Below, one piece after another: positions 22,301-33,700 of a stretch of DNA of 64,000 nt. Location: positions 2,154,319 to 2,218,318 of the forward strand of contig NC_020166.2 of NCBI RefSeq assembly GCF_000224145.3. The letters are read 5' to 3'. The position numbers and the translations under genes were made by a program. Source of the stretch: Ciona intestinalis (taxonomy: Eukaryota > Chordata > Ascidiacea > Phlebobranchia > Cionidae). Positions within the stretch are counted from its first letter, which is position 1. Each line of letters starts with the position of its first letter. The notes under the pieces are model-generated. The model was not told the DNA's origin, searched no databases, and saw only the letters and a list, made by a program, of their open reading frames with translations.

Positions 22301-25093
22301 AATGCTATTGGCAATGTAAAAAAGTGTATTTACAATTAGGAGTTTGCAGGATTGCTCCAAGCAATAAAGCAACCTTCTTATAATATGGCTTCGTTTGAAT
22401 AAAAGACTGACGATGCTCTGTAAATTTAGGCGAAATATGTATATTAGATACACATACTATACTATACAACTTATTTGACATTTTAGGTTTTCTTTGGGCA
22501 AAAATATATTAATATATATATTATATATTATATATATCTTAATCTTATACTAGCCTATAAAATTTCTTTGACATTTTTTATTTGATTGGTATTTAAGTCA
22601 CACGTTGCACCAGAATACCAGTTTCTTATCATAATATACTCACAGTCCTTTAGTAGAGACATGTAAATTTTGGTTGGTTCTATATGCAGCTGACATAGTT
22701 ATGGTACCAAGGGGTGTACCAAGTGAACCAACTCTAAGGGTTTGGAATCCTTCACCAAGCCCAGTCTGGCTTATCTGGCCCATGTAGACTCTGGGTGGAA
22801 AATAGAATTAAGTAGAAATAAAAATCCAAGAGTGATTTTAAACAACTAGACGTCCCTAGCACTTATTCTGTAGTCTATCTGTTTTGACCGCACTATTTTT
22901 GATATGTATTTTTGTTATTATAAATATATATAAATATATATGTATATATATAACTAGATTTTAAATATATTATTATAACGGACTGCATAGTTTAAAAATT
23001 GTTTAACAGAAATTCTCTGTAATGATAGATCAAGTGGTATATCAGTCATTCCATGCACAAACACACACCATAAAAGAATTAGGTAATGCATGGTTTAGTC
23101 ACCACATGCTGCATGTTATGATACCAGATATGGTTTGATGTAAAATGTGAGGTTTAAATTATACTGATACAGTATTACATTAATATATATTAGCTATGTC
23201 TGTATGGAATTGTGGACAATCATTAACTATAGCTTTGAAAATAAATACATTTGAAAAGATTATATAAAACTATGGGGATTTAACACACCAAATTAAACAT
23301 TACATATAATAGCCTAGAAACCTAGTCAAACATACATTTCGATACATTTAATTTTTTATGCACAAAATTGTTAAATAACTGTACTAACTTATACGACTAC
23401 AAAATAATTGAAAAAGTGTTCCCCTAAAGTATAAATACAGAATTATACAACGATTAGGTTAAATAAATAACATATAGGCAAGCCTACTACAGACAAAGAC
23501 TGGTTTATAATTTACATAATATTGATTGTCGAATGGTAGGATTCACCATAAGCAAACAAAAGCTGTGTTTACAGGAAGACACATTGACTAGGCACAAAGG
23601 AAATGTGGCATTGAAACCATATGCTATTTATAACATACAGTATATATGCCGGCAATGTATGTATATTGTATAGTAAACAAAAATACATCCACAAAATGTG
23701 GACCAACCTGTAGCAGATAACGTATTCACTTCCTTGGTTCCGTGATAACTTATAAGCTGGTGTAAGCCTCGTAACACATAGGAGGGATTTCAAAAGTAAT
23801 GACATTCGGTTGTAGATTGTGTGGTGAACACGAACATCTTCTAATCTAAATTTTTAAAGCATGTAAAATGCTATACAGTATACACTATACATACAAATGG
23901 GTTCAAATAGTACAGTTTTTTAAAGCCAAAAAGGTTTATAACATGAAAAATTACATTTGGACTTTCAATATGCAAGATAAAGATCATGCTTTAAATAATT
24001 AACTACAGTCTATGGGAGTCATGAGGATACTGTTTTATAACTCTTTGAATGTTCTTTGTACAAGAAAATAGAATGGGAAGGTATTCCATCTTCCCCCACT
24101 GTACTACATGTTGATTTAATTTTATATTAAAATAGGTATCTTCTAATTGAATGGAAGAGACCCAAAATAGGCCCAAAAGGTTTAAGTTGTATCATTTGAT
24201 CACATTTTCTGTGCCAAATTTATCACAAATACATCGCTTCTTTTTTCACCCAGACACTAAGAATACAAAACAGTAAACACACAGGCCAGAGCTTTTCAGT
24301 TCCGGTTTAGCACACCCCAAAGCAAAACCTTTTAACAAAAATATATTTCCATATATATATACCTGTTTGTAACACTAAGAGACCACACTTCCAGCACTAG
24401 CAAATCAGCATCGCTTGTTCTTAGTGATATTTCAACCACCAAACTTTGCTCCACAGATGGGTTGCCATTATTCAAAGCAGCTTTTGCCTCTTTCTGTATC
24501 TCTGGGTAATCTTTCACAGCAAGGTTGAACTAACATTTGAAAAAGCGATTAAATTGTAGAAAGGGAAATATGATGTCTGATTTCTTGGTCTATGATTTGG
24601 AGTAATTTACCAGAATTGTAAATAAATAAACCCAGCTTAGATTAAATGTAGCTAAATAAGTTTTACATTAATATCGTTAGCAAGCACTTTGGGGGTTTAT
24701 GAGTATGCTTGGAAAATGGCAAACAGTTTGTAAGTTTATGGTTAAAAAACACAACACAAGATTTTTTATATATTAAAAAAAAAAAAAAAGATTATATATA
24801 TTATATACACTAATTAAAAAACAAAGAAAAGAGAATTAACAGAAAAATGACAATCGCTAAAACTCGCTATAGATAAAAAGTGTGAAAAAAGCATCAGGTA
24901 AACAGCGCGAAAATTGCACCCGAAGTGCAAAACATCTTACCCATTCAGCCCCAGTTGGCGAGGCAACAGATTTTGTGCTAACTTTTCTTCCCAAGCGGCT
25001 TTGTACGATAATCTGAGTGCTTTTCAAGCTCAAAAATTTAATGAATTTGTCAAGATCTCTCTTGTCTTGTGTAGAGAGGTTTGAGGACGACAT
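19314..25093 (-). CDS. ATG13: ATG13, autophagy initiation scaffold of the ULK1/Atg1 kinase complex
   Basis: Twelve exons in transcript order: 25093-24941, 24529-24363, 23845-23708, 22790-22644, 22221-22105, 21867-21762, 21467-21337, 21199-21123, 20839-20383, 20165-20027, 19751-19629, 19400-19314. They sum to 613 residues plus stop (human 517). ATG13 joins ULK1, FIP200 and ATG101 at the phagophore initiation site. The N terminus is the HORMA domain ([56 protein letters not shown]). A long Ser/Pro-rich disordered region follows. Near residues 537-544 is DDYVMVDL, at the position of the human LIR (DDFVMIDF). The C terminus carries [18 protein letters not shown] and the terminal FDAFLQEI, the ULK1/FIP200-binding tail. 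Exon 9 (457 nt, Pro/Ser/Ala-rich) accounts for much of the extra length. Confidence 0.95.
20868..20935 (+). repeat. tRNA-like SINE head remnant in an ATG13 intron
   Basis: The plus strand reads CAGTGGTACTTGCC, then CCAGAGGATACCAGATTCGA and GGTTCAATGCCC, which looks like an A-box-like segment, an anticodon-arm remnant and a B box. It resembles the head of the full SINE copy at 6408-6728 in opposite orientation. The acceptor stem is not intact, so I read it as a SINE or tRNA-derived fragment rather than a tRNA gene. Confidence 0.45.
21498..21692. repeat. Two SINE-body fragments in inverted orientation in an ATG13 intron
   Basis: The left arm (about 21498-21610) carries CCTCGCGTGGCTGGAAAATG and CACCTCTTGCCAGCTTACGG. 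The right arm (about 21645-21692) carries the reverse complement of the same body (ACCCACAAAGTTACA and TAGCACGAGGTGTAT). Together they could form an imperfect hairpin in the intron RNA. Confidence 0.6.
21895..22035. mobile_element. TA-type MITE relative in an ATG13 intron
   Basis: GGTAGGTTGGGGTAAGATGG at the left; GGTAGTGAACAAAGAGTATT inside; GATCCATCTTACCTATAGGG at the right. More diverged and shorter than the other copies. Confidence 0.6.
24003..24114. mobile_element. Truncated TA-type MITE in an ATG13 intron
   Basis: Right part only: ACAGTCTATGGGAGTCATGA, GGATACTGTTTTATAACTC, TTTGAATGTTCTTTG and the end CCATCTTCCCCCACTGTACT. The G-rich left end is missing. Confidence 0.7.
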
Positions 25094-26092
25094 TTTAAAA
25101 CACAGTAAACACTAATATCCTGGAGTAAATACCTTAATAATTATTATATGTATTATAAAAGCTATATGAATATGGATTTAGAGTAACTTTTGTATTACAG
25201 TCACTGTATTACAGAGCATTTCATAGCATAAAAATAAGTTTAAAATGCTAAAAATCTTTAGAGCAGATTTACCACAAAGCTGCAAAACACATGATTGCAC
25301 CCACACACTAATTAGTTATAATCCCATTAGCAGTAATTGCTTCATCCAGACGAAGATAACTTTGCCCTGAATACGTATATCCATTTTTTTTAATGTGAAC
25401 TGTGTTAGGTATAACCCTTTCTACACTATTTAATGACAAATAATGAAACTGTCTCTATATATATTCTTGTCAAACAAACACATTAATAAATTATAAGAAT
25501 ACGACAAAATTCCAACTCTATATAAACTAAAAACGTGCTACGTTTAGATGTATTTGTTTACAACGAAGCATAACGTGGCGCCCTTTTACTTTGTATATGT
25601 GTTATTTCTCCCGTGTTTAACACTAGTTGTAGAACTGGACGACAATATTTACATTTCCAAGAAATTAACGAATCGAAAAACAACTTTGTTGTCAACAATC
25701 AGCTGTCTACAATGAGCTCGCTTCCTATTGGCTACTTCTGTACGCTTGACCGATTTGGAAATTGTATTGCTATTTCTATTAAATGATTAACTCATGTGCG
25801 TTTATTGGAGAATTGTAGACGTAAATTTCGTTTGAAATAGTGGTTTAAACGTTTAATTTGCGCCATAATACAAAGTTGAATAATGTTTACTGTCATGTGA
25901 AGCATAACATTTAAAATATATCAAAATTTGATTATTTTAAAATTGCAAAAATGTGTGATACAACAGCTTACATATGAGTTACTTTGTTTGTTATTAACAT
26001 CATTGTGTGGAATTTAATTATACATTTGTTATATTATTGTATGTTTTTCTCAGGGTATAACTTTTACATGTAAAAGTCTACTCAAAACAGCC
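25094..26092. promoter_or_regulatory. Divergent intergenic region, ATG13 (-) and MRPL57-like (+)
   Basis: One kilobase separating two genes transcribed away from each other, so it must hold both start regions. No coding sequence is seen. A pyrimidine-rich TTTTTCTCAG site ends at about 26053, 40 bp before the MRPL57-like ATG; this could be the acceptor of a 5' UTR intron or an SL trans-splice site. No core promoter element stands out in the AT-rich sequence. Confidence 0.5.
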
Positions 26093-27548
26093 ATGAGGCT
26101 GACACCTGCGTTAAAACAAAGATTTTACGGCAAAGCCAGAGGTCACCTCACAAAAGGCAAGCATCAAATTCCACACCTTATATCAAGCAGTGAACGTGAA
26201 AAGTTTGTTAAAGCACTTCGACAAGAATGTGAAAATGAAATGTGGTTGACGCGGCCCTACTTATCCAAACATCATGAAGGGTATATCATAAATAGGTTCT
26301 AGTGGAAAATCTTTGCTGCTAGTGAAGAATCTCCACCCCCCACCTTATTTGCTAACCCCCAACCATCAACACCTAACCCCCTAACCTAGATAAGGTGGGG
26401 GGGTGGAGATTCTTCACTAGCACCAAAAATCTTTTCCCTATGCTATACGTTACCTAACCGTTAAACTTAACCCATAACTTTACTTTTAAAATTACCTATT
26501 CAAAGACCAAGCCTTGTCGCTCTACTGACCCCTCACCAACAACCCCAATCTACTAACACTTTCCACCAGCCTAAATAGGTTCATTTTACTGTAATCACCT
26601 ATTGTTCTCCATTTTGGAAAAAAACGCTAGTATTTCTAAGACCAGTGGTCACTTGTAAATTTTCAGCTGTACAGTTAAAAAAATCACCCTCAACTTTACA
26701 TATGTGATCTCGTAAACGGTCACAACCAAGGTGTGTGAAACAGAACACCTGTGTTATATCAACAAAATAAATTAGTTTGATTGACTTGTGTAAAAACCTA
26801 AATATTTTATTTTGACTTCCACAGTTCTCTTAAAACAAAGTTTAGACAATCAAGCAAAGGAGCTCCTCTGGTATTCGTGAATAAAAAAGCAGATTGGGAA
26901 TTGGAAAACAAGAAATATAGAATCAACATGTTGCCTCATGTTCATATGAAGGATAGATGGGATAATTTAAAAGTAACGGAAAGGTGAACAAATACTGTTA
27001 ATGGATTTGTTTGCCTACATAGTGTATTACATACATACCAAGTAAATCCTTTTATAAAACTAAGCTGATATAATTTATTGTGGAGGTACATCAGCAAAAT
27101 TGCAGATTAACAAAAAAAATAAGTCAAAGTGACATAGGTTATTTTCTTGAACCTTAGTAGTCAGGATAAACTTATAACATACACTATTTTTATACAACAG
27201 TTTGTTTTATAAACAATTGTGATTAATAGCATGCTTACCCAATATATCAAGCCCAAATTTACATTGAGGACTTTTATTTATTGAATTTCTTGCAACAGAT
27301 GGACAAAGTACAAACACCCAACTGACAGAGTATACAGTTCCTTAGTCGAAGCTGCAATACCAAAACGTTACCCAGATTTCTGGCCCCGTCCAGAAGAAAA
27401 ATGGGCAGAGTGGAATAAAGTTGAAGGGTTTGGATTGAATAAATCTTTACCAAAAGAAGAAAAACAGAAACTATTGGCTATAAAGCCATTTAAAAAGCCA
27501 CAAAAGTTGGTAAATGAACACACGCCACACATTCAAATTGCCGGATAG
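26093..27548 (+). CDS. MRPL57: MRPL57-like mitochondrial large-subunit ribosomal protein (mL63) with C-terminal extension
   Basis: Three exons, 26093-26280, 26825-26983 and 27299-27548, give 198 residues plus stop. Human MRPL57 (MRP63) has 102. Matches: the N-terminal MRLTPALKQRFYGKARG (human FLTALLWRGRIPGRQWIG), REKFVKALRQECENEMWLTR with PYLSKHHEG (human [20 protein letters not shown]), and DRWDNLKVTERW (human DQLDHLNVTKKW), where human MRPL57 ends. The Ciona frame continues for about 80 residues rich in Lys, Pro and Trp (RYPDFWPRPEEKWAEWNKVE). The strong basic N terminus fits mitochondrial import. The gene converges on TARS1 with 240 bp between stops. The family call is moderately firm; another mitoribosomal protein sharing this motif is the main alternative. 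Confidence 0.72.
26318..26421. repeat. Near-perfect inverted repeat (fold-back) in MRPL57-like intron 1
   Basis: The left arm 26318-26348 (GCTAGTGAAGAATCTCC, then C-rich, then ACCTTAT) is mirrored by the right arm 26390-26421 (ATAAGGT, G-rich, then GGAGATTCTTCACTAGC). The arms differ by a single base in the length of the C/G run. The loop is about 41 nt and C-rich (repeated ACCCC). No clear target duplication is seen. It could be a short fold-back transposon or a recent local inversion-duplication. Confidence 0.8.
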
Positions 27549-27788
27549 GTTTATTTGTGAACTGCATTTATTTAGCGCGATGACACCAACTAATCTTACA
27601 TATATATATGTATGTACCCTTTTAAAATAAACTCACTAATGTCACTATTATTTACATGTGTCTTTAAATTAAATTTCACCCTTTTCAGTACCACCCATAT
27701 TTTCAAACAATACAAGTGATGAAGTAATAAACTAGTGTGCTATGGTTAACATTTAATGATTTAGGATTTTAAGCTAAAGGTTATTTTA
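27549..27788. other. Tail-to-tail spacer, MRPL57-like and TARS1
   Basis: This 240-bp stretch carries both 3' ends. A plus-strand AATAAA lies near 27627. Nothing else seen. Confidence 0.6.
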
Positions 27789-30700
27789 TCATGCTTTCTG
27801 TGGTTCATTGGTTGTTTCTTCTTCAGTAAATTGATCCTCAGCGTTTTGGTGTCGTATTTTGACCAAATGTAACAACCGATCAATTACAGCTTGAACTGTC
27901 AATTCACCATGGACCTACATACAATGCTTGGTGAATTTCAAAAAATATTTAGAATTATAGTCAGGAACAGAAAACCATAGCCTTCTGTTTTATGTGGGTG
28001 ATCATTGATGTACAACAGCATGGTATGCCATGGGACCTTAGTATAGAGCTTTTAATTTGGTATAATAACTTCAACTACGCCATGTAACCTTGCTAAAACA
28101 CTGTTACCATTACTCAAAAGTTTAACAAAAACACAATCATCACAACCAAATATCACACAAAACAACCTTATCTAAAAAAGTCTTCAAAATCAATAATAAA
28201 CAACCTTATTATCTCTGGTGCGAATATTCACTGTTCCATTTGTCTCCTCTTTTTCCCCAACCACCAGAATAAAGTTGTATTGCTCTAATTGAGCTGTGCG
28301 TATCTTCTTATTCAGTGTAAGGCCGGGATCTTTTTCAAGATCAACCTGAATTCCAGCTTCATGCATTCGAAGTCGGACCGACTCAGCATATTCGTCGTAT
28401 TTTGATGACACAGCAAGAATCATAACCTATGGAAACATATAAAAAAATTTACTTGTTAAAAATTAAGTTTGAATAAGTTACAACGCTTTTAGCTTTTAAT
28501 GGTAACTGTAAATTTAAAACTATTGCCAAGAAAATTTAATTGGCAACAAAAAAGACACTGATTAAAAAATATAAATTATAAACAGGAATAACAAGTTAAC
28601 TTTTCTATTAAAACAAATACAGCAAAAATAAGATTTAAATAAAAAGCCTTTTTGGTTACAAATAGTAAATAATTCAACAAAAATGTTTGTAATCAACACA
28701 CTTGTCTTGGTGAGAGCCAGAGTGGCCATTTTCCACCGTAATTTTCCGTTAAGATTGCAATCATCCTTTCCACAGAACCAAGGATTGCTCTGTGTATGAT
28801 TACCGGTCTCTTTTTCTCATCTCCTTCACCACTTAAAGAGCAAAAAGGCCCATTATGAATAGACACATTTTTTCCTATCGCCAAAACATTTTAATTTTTT
28901 TAATAACTAAATAAATAGAATAGGCAGTTAAATTGATTTATGTAAAAAAAACAATATTTTTATTAATATGTCCATATACCACTATACTGTATTATATGTA
29001 TATTTCACTCACGTTACATAGTTGAGGTTAAATCTTATTGGAAGTTGGAAGTCAAGTTGTATGGTGGCACACTGGTGGGGTCTTCTAAGGGCATCCATGA
29101 TCTGTGGCAAGTCAATTTAACAATTGTAATAAAAATTTGCAAAACTTCAAGTTCATTGAAACTATACATTTCTGCAATTGTAAATTGTTGTGAATTTTAT
29201 TCTCTTTGTTATAATATTCGAGGAGGCAAATAAAAGTGGGTGTGCTAGTTTAAATAAGTTTGTTTCCAAACCTTTTAAAGCAAGATACAACTATACATTA
29301 TGCTACTTCTGGTACTAGACATAATGTAAATAATCAATTAGCGGTTCACATATTTAAAAATGTAGTATACATTGGTTATTTTACTATGAGCCACTAAAGA
29401 CTATTTATAAAAAATAACCCCAAAATGCGATAATGAAATATCAAATAACCAAATAATATTGTACATTCACCTGGATATCAATCTTGGGACCATAGAAAGC
29501 TCCATCACCAGGGTTTAGTTTCCATGGATGATCAAATTCAACCAAACACTCTTCAAGTTGCTACAAGGGAAAAAAAGTTCGTTTAAACAAAAAGTCCAAA
29601 TACATTCATCATGTAGTGGTAGGGTGGGGAGAGACGGGACCACTGAAGCACATAATATCCAAATATTCTGATCGTGTTTTAAACAATTTACAATGGTCTA
29701 TGGGAATCCTAAGAATACAGTTTTATAATTCTTTGAATATTCTTTGTTTCCTACCAGAAGAATATGAAATAAGTAGGTGACCCATCTTCTCCCACTCTAC
29801 TAAACAATATACAAATCTACCATGCTGCCCTTATTTCTAAGAAAGGCCTTGTTTTGCCCTATTTTTAAAAGTGTAAAAGCAGTATTAAAAAGTAAAGTTT
29901 TATAGTTTAAATTCGCCTTTTATAAAGCAGCAATTTTTTTATACCTCAAACGATTTTCTTTGAACCACAGTTCAAAGAAATCACAAGTTACAATACATAA
30001 GGTATCAGAACATGGATACAAAATAGAAAAATAAAACTCACTTTTTCAGCGTCATCCCACATGCCAGGATCTCCCAAAAACTTCTCAGGTCTTGTAGATA
30101 AAAACAATTTGAAACTGAATCCGAATGTGTCGTAAACTGCTTTCAGGAAATTCAAGGCTCCTCGCATTTCCTGGAAAAGTTTTTAGGTGATAACATAAAA
30201 TAATTTTTATTAATCTCTTAGAAACAATAGGGAATATCACAGTATTTGAAGAATGAAGGGAAGGGAATGAACAGCAAAACAACAAAAAATGGTAAACGCT
30301 TTGGAAAAAAAAGTGTGGAAAAAAGTGTCAATTAAAAAGCTTGGCTGTTGCATCCATAACTAATAAGTATAGGTGACTTGCATGGATCAATTGGAAAATT
30401 ATTTTAAATATGTGAAAATTATGGTTCTTCCCAGATGATTATTTGCAACTTACATCTTTGATCTGTTCAAGATTTTTTAAATCCATAACTAATAAGTATA
30501 GGTGACTTGCATGGATCAATTGGAAAATTATTTTAAATATGTGAAAATTATGGTTCTTCCCAGATGATTATTTGCAACTTACATCTTTGATCTGTTCAGG
30601 TCTACAGAAGATATGAGCATCATCTTGTTGGAACCTTCTTACTCTCGTTAAACCAGTTAATGCTCCGGATAACTCGTTTCGATGCAAAACTCCAAAATCG

Positions 30701-33700
30701 GCGAACCGTATCGGCAATTCTCTCCATGAGCGAGAACGATGAGAAAACATCAGACTGAATAAAAACAAACCATCATCTTTAAATTTACTTCTTTTAAATA
30801 CACATTACTATTTAAAAATTGAAATTTATTTTAATTTAAAATATTTCGAAAAAAAAATGAAGTTTGTTTTTATTCAAAACTATCTTTACTTTATATAAAT
30901 AAAATTTCATACTTTCGGTATTGAGTTTAGACATATACTTGCATTTGCAAATTTTAAATTAATATGAAATTCATATGCCACAACGAAATTTTAAATTTAC
31001 AATACATTATATTTTATAAATAGTAAATATATACACACCAACACCAACACCTCACTTACCAGTGGCCTGGACAGTTCATTGGTTTAAGAGCAAAAGTTTC
31101 TTTCTCCACACTGAAAGAAAACATGTTCTGGTCATAATGTTGCCAGTGACCTGATGTCATCCATAGTTTGGAGTTGTAAATATTTGGTGACACAACCTCT
31201 TCAAAGCCACGTTTTCTATACTCCTCCTGTTAAAGCAGTGTATATTAGTTAAGAAATAAAAAAATGGGTTGAAAAAAATAGTGGTATGTTAAGAAATTAT
31301 AGGGCACTCGTAACATTTTTAAAAGCATAAATGAATAAAATAAATAAAATATCGGAATACAATATTGGATTTACAAAAATATCTAATCTGTTACTTCTTT
31401 TTCTTTTTGTGTAAAAAAATTAATATGGAAAAAAAATTAAAAAATGTTTATGAAGTTTTGAACCTTGATGAAACTGATGAGCGTGTTGTAGATAAACGCT
31501 CCTCTTGGGAAGAAGAAACAACTTCCAGGACTTAATTCATGGAAGAAAAACAATTCTTGCTCTTTTCCAATTTTTCTGTGATCTCGCTGTTTTGCTTCTT
31601 CCTGTTAGGGAGTAAAATAATTAACAGTTTTATAACAAGTGTCACAATTTTATGACATACTTTGCATTTAAATACTTATTAGCAGTTTCAAAGCTCCAGT
31701 TTTTTTGAAACAGTACCAAAGATTAAGCACCAACAGTAGGACTTTTAAAACATTATGACTGATTTGTTTCTTAATATTTTGTTTACTCTATCTGACATAG
31801 GATATATTACCTGTTTCCCCCAATTGTGATCTCGTCTAATCTGACATATACATATGATATACTCCACCATTTGAAAATAAAAAAATACTATATATAAATT
31901 GTGCAAAAAAATTGAGTGTGTATACAACTTGCCTGGAACTTCTGCCACTGTTTCATTTCCTTTTTATCTGGAAAACTTATTCCGTAAATTCTTTGCAACG
32001 ATTCCATGTCTGCTTTGCCCTCCCAGTAGGTGGCAGAATTCTGTTATTACAAACATTAGAGTGGATTTTTTTACTTCAAAATGTATTTAACTTTAATGAA
32101 GCACTTTTTTATTCCCATTTTTCAAAACAAGTTTTCAAAAAAAAAAAAAAAAAGTAAAGTTATTACTATGTTTTGTAAAGAAAAAAAATTGTATTTTATA
32201 AAATTTCAGGGGTTGTGACAATAAAATGTGTGAAGTGTAAAAGTAAGGTCGTATTTGTTTTATTTTAAGGATAAATTGCTATTATACTGTCAAAATCAGG
32301 AATGCAACCTGTGCAAAATTTATGCTAACATACCATGTACTATATAAATTGAGGCAACTGATTGAGGTAGTGTCTAGTGTGCGACAGTTACCTTGTAGAG
32401 TTGAAACGCTTTAATTTTTCCTGTGTGTCGAACATGTGGGCCACGACAAAGATCAATTAAAGGACCACATCTGTACACTGTTGTGGTGGGAGTCGTCACT
32501 TTCTCATTTAGAATTCGTAGCTGGAGGTTCAAGTAGAATACCAGTGATGACCATTATTTTATATTATTAAAATACAGCTGCATTTTTTTCACAAATCATT
32601 ATTTTAGGAAACACTGAATAAGGGACATGGTGCTACAAACAAAAATCAAATCCAACCAATTGTGTATTTAAAAAAAGTATATTTCGTCTAAAAATAGCAT
32701 TGTCAGTCTCTTTTTCAAATGGAACATTTCTGTATAAAATGTTTTATTACAGAAATGTTTTTTAGAGTTTTTTCAGAGAATTGCAAAAGCGGAGTCGGCC
32801 TATTTTGTGCTGCCTAATTCTACACCCATTTAAACAAGGTGAAAAACATTATTTTTCTGTAGGGTGTCTTGCAAAAGGATAAAGTGTAAGAGCCAAGTAT
32901 TGGTTTTACCTGCCTAAATATTACTTCAAAAAATGTCAATTTCATAACTTCAAAAAAATCAAATAGAAAAATATACTAAAGAAATTAAAATATATTAATT
33001 TCAGGACTGGTAAATAACTCATATCATAGCCTAGTTACACCTTGAATGGATTGTATGCGAACATTTTCAGGAGGTTTTCCTTGGTAACTTCCAGTCGTTC
33101 AAATGGTTGTTTCTCCTTCAATATTGACTTCATTACATTTTCAACCGCTGGGAAGTCGTTCTTGTCTGATACTTGTCTGTGAAAAAAAGAAAAATTAAAT
33201 TTCTGATCCAGCAAAAGTGTTTACAGATATATATTTTTTATTAAAATCTGATATAAACCATAGTCGGTAGAATGTAACAGATAACTAAAATTAAGCAGGT
33301 TTAGAAAAACAGGTAAAAAATAATAAAATTTGTTTTACAGCCTATAATTTAGTAAAGCAGCCATAGGCTTTTGGTCACAGATTTTTCTGCTAAAAAATGA
33401 AAATTAAAAAAAAAAGATCATGAAAACATTTTCAACCAAAAGACGTTCAAAATATTAAGATTCTTTCAAAAAGTAGCAACTTTTAATTGGCACTGGACTG
33501 TGTCAAGTTATATATAGCACATAAATGAACCAACCTCCCATCCATAAACATGTCATAATAGAATCCTTGTTCTATGGGTGGTCCATAACACAAACAACCA
33601 CCATAAGTACGTTCCATGGCCTCACCCAAAATATGGGCAGTGGAATGCCAGTATACCGTCTGTAATAACATACATAGACATTTCATTCCTTTTTTTATTA

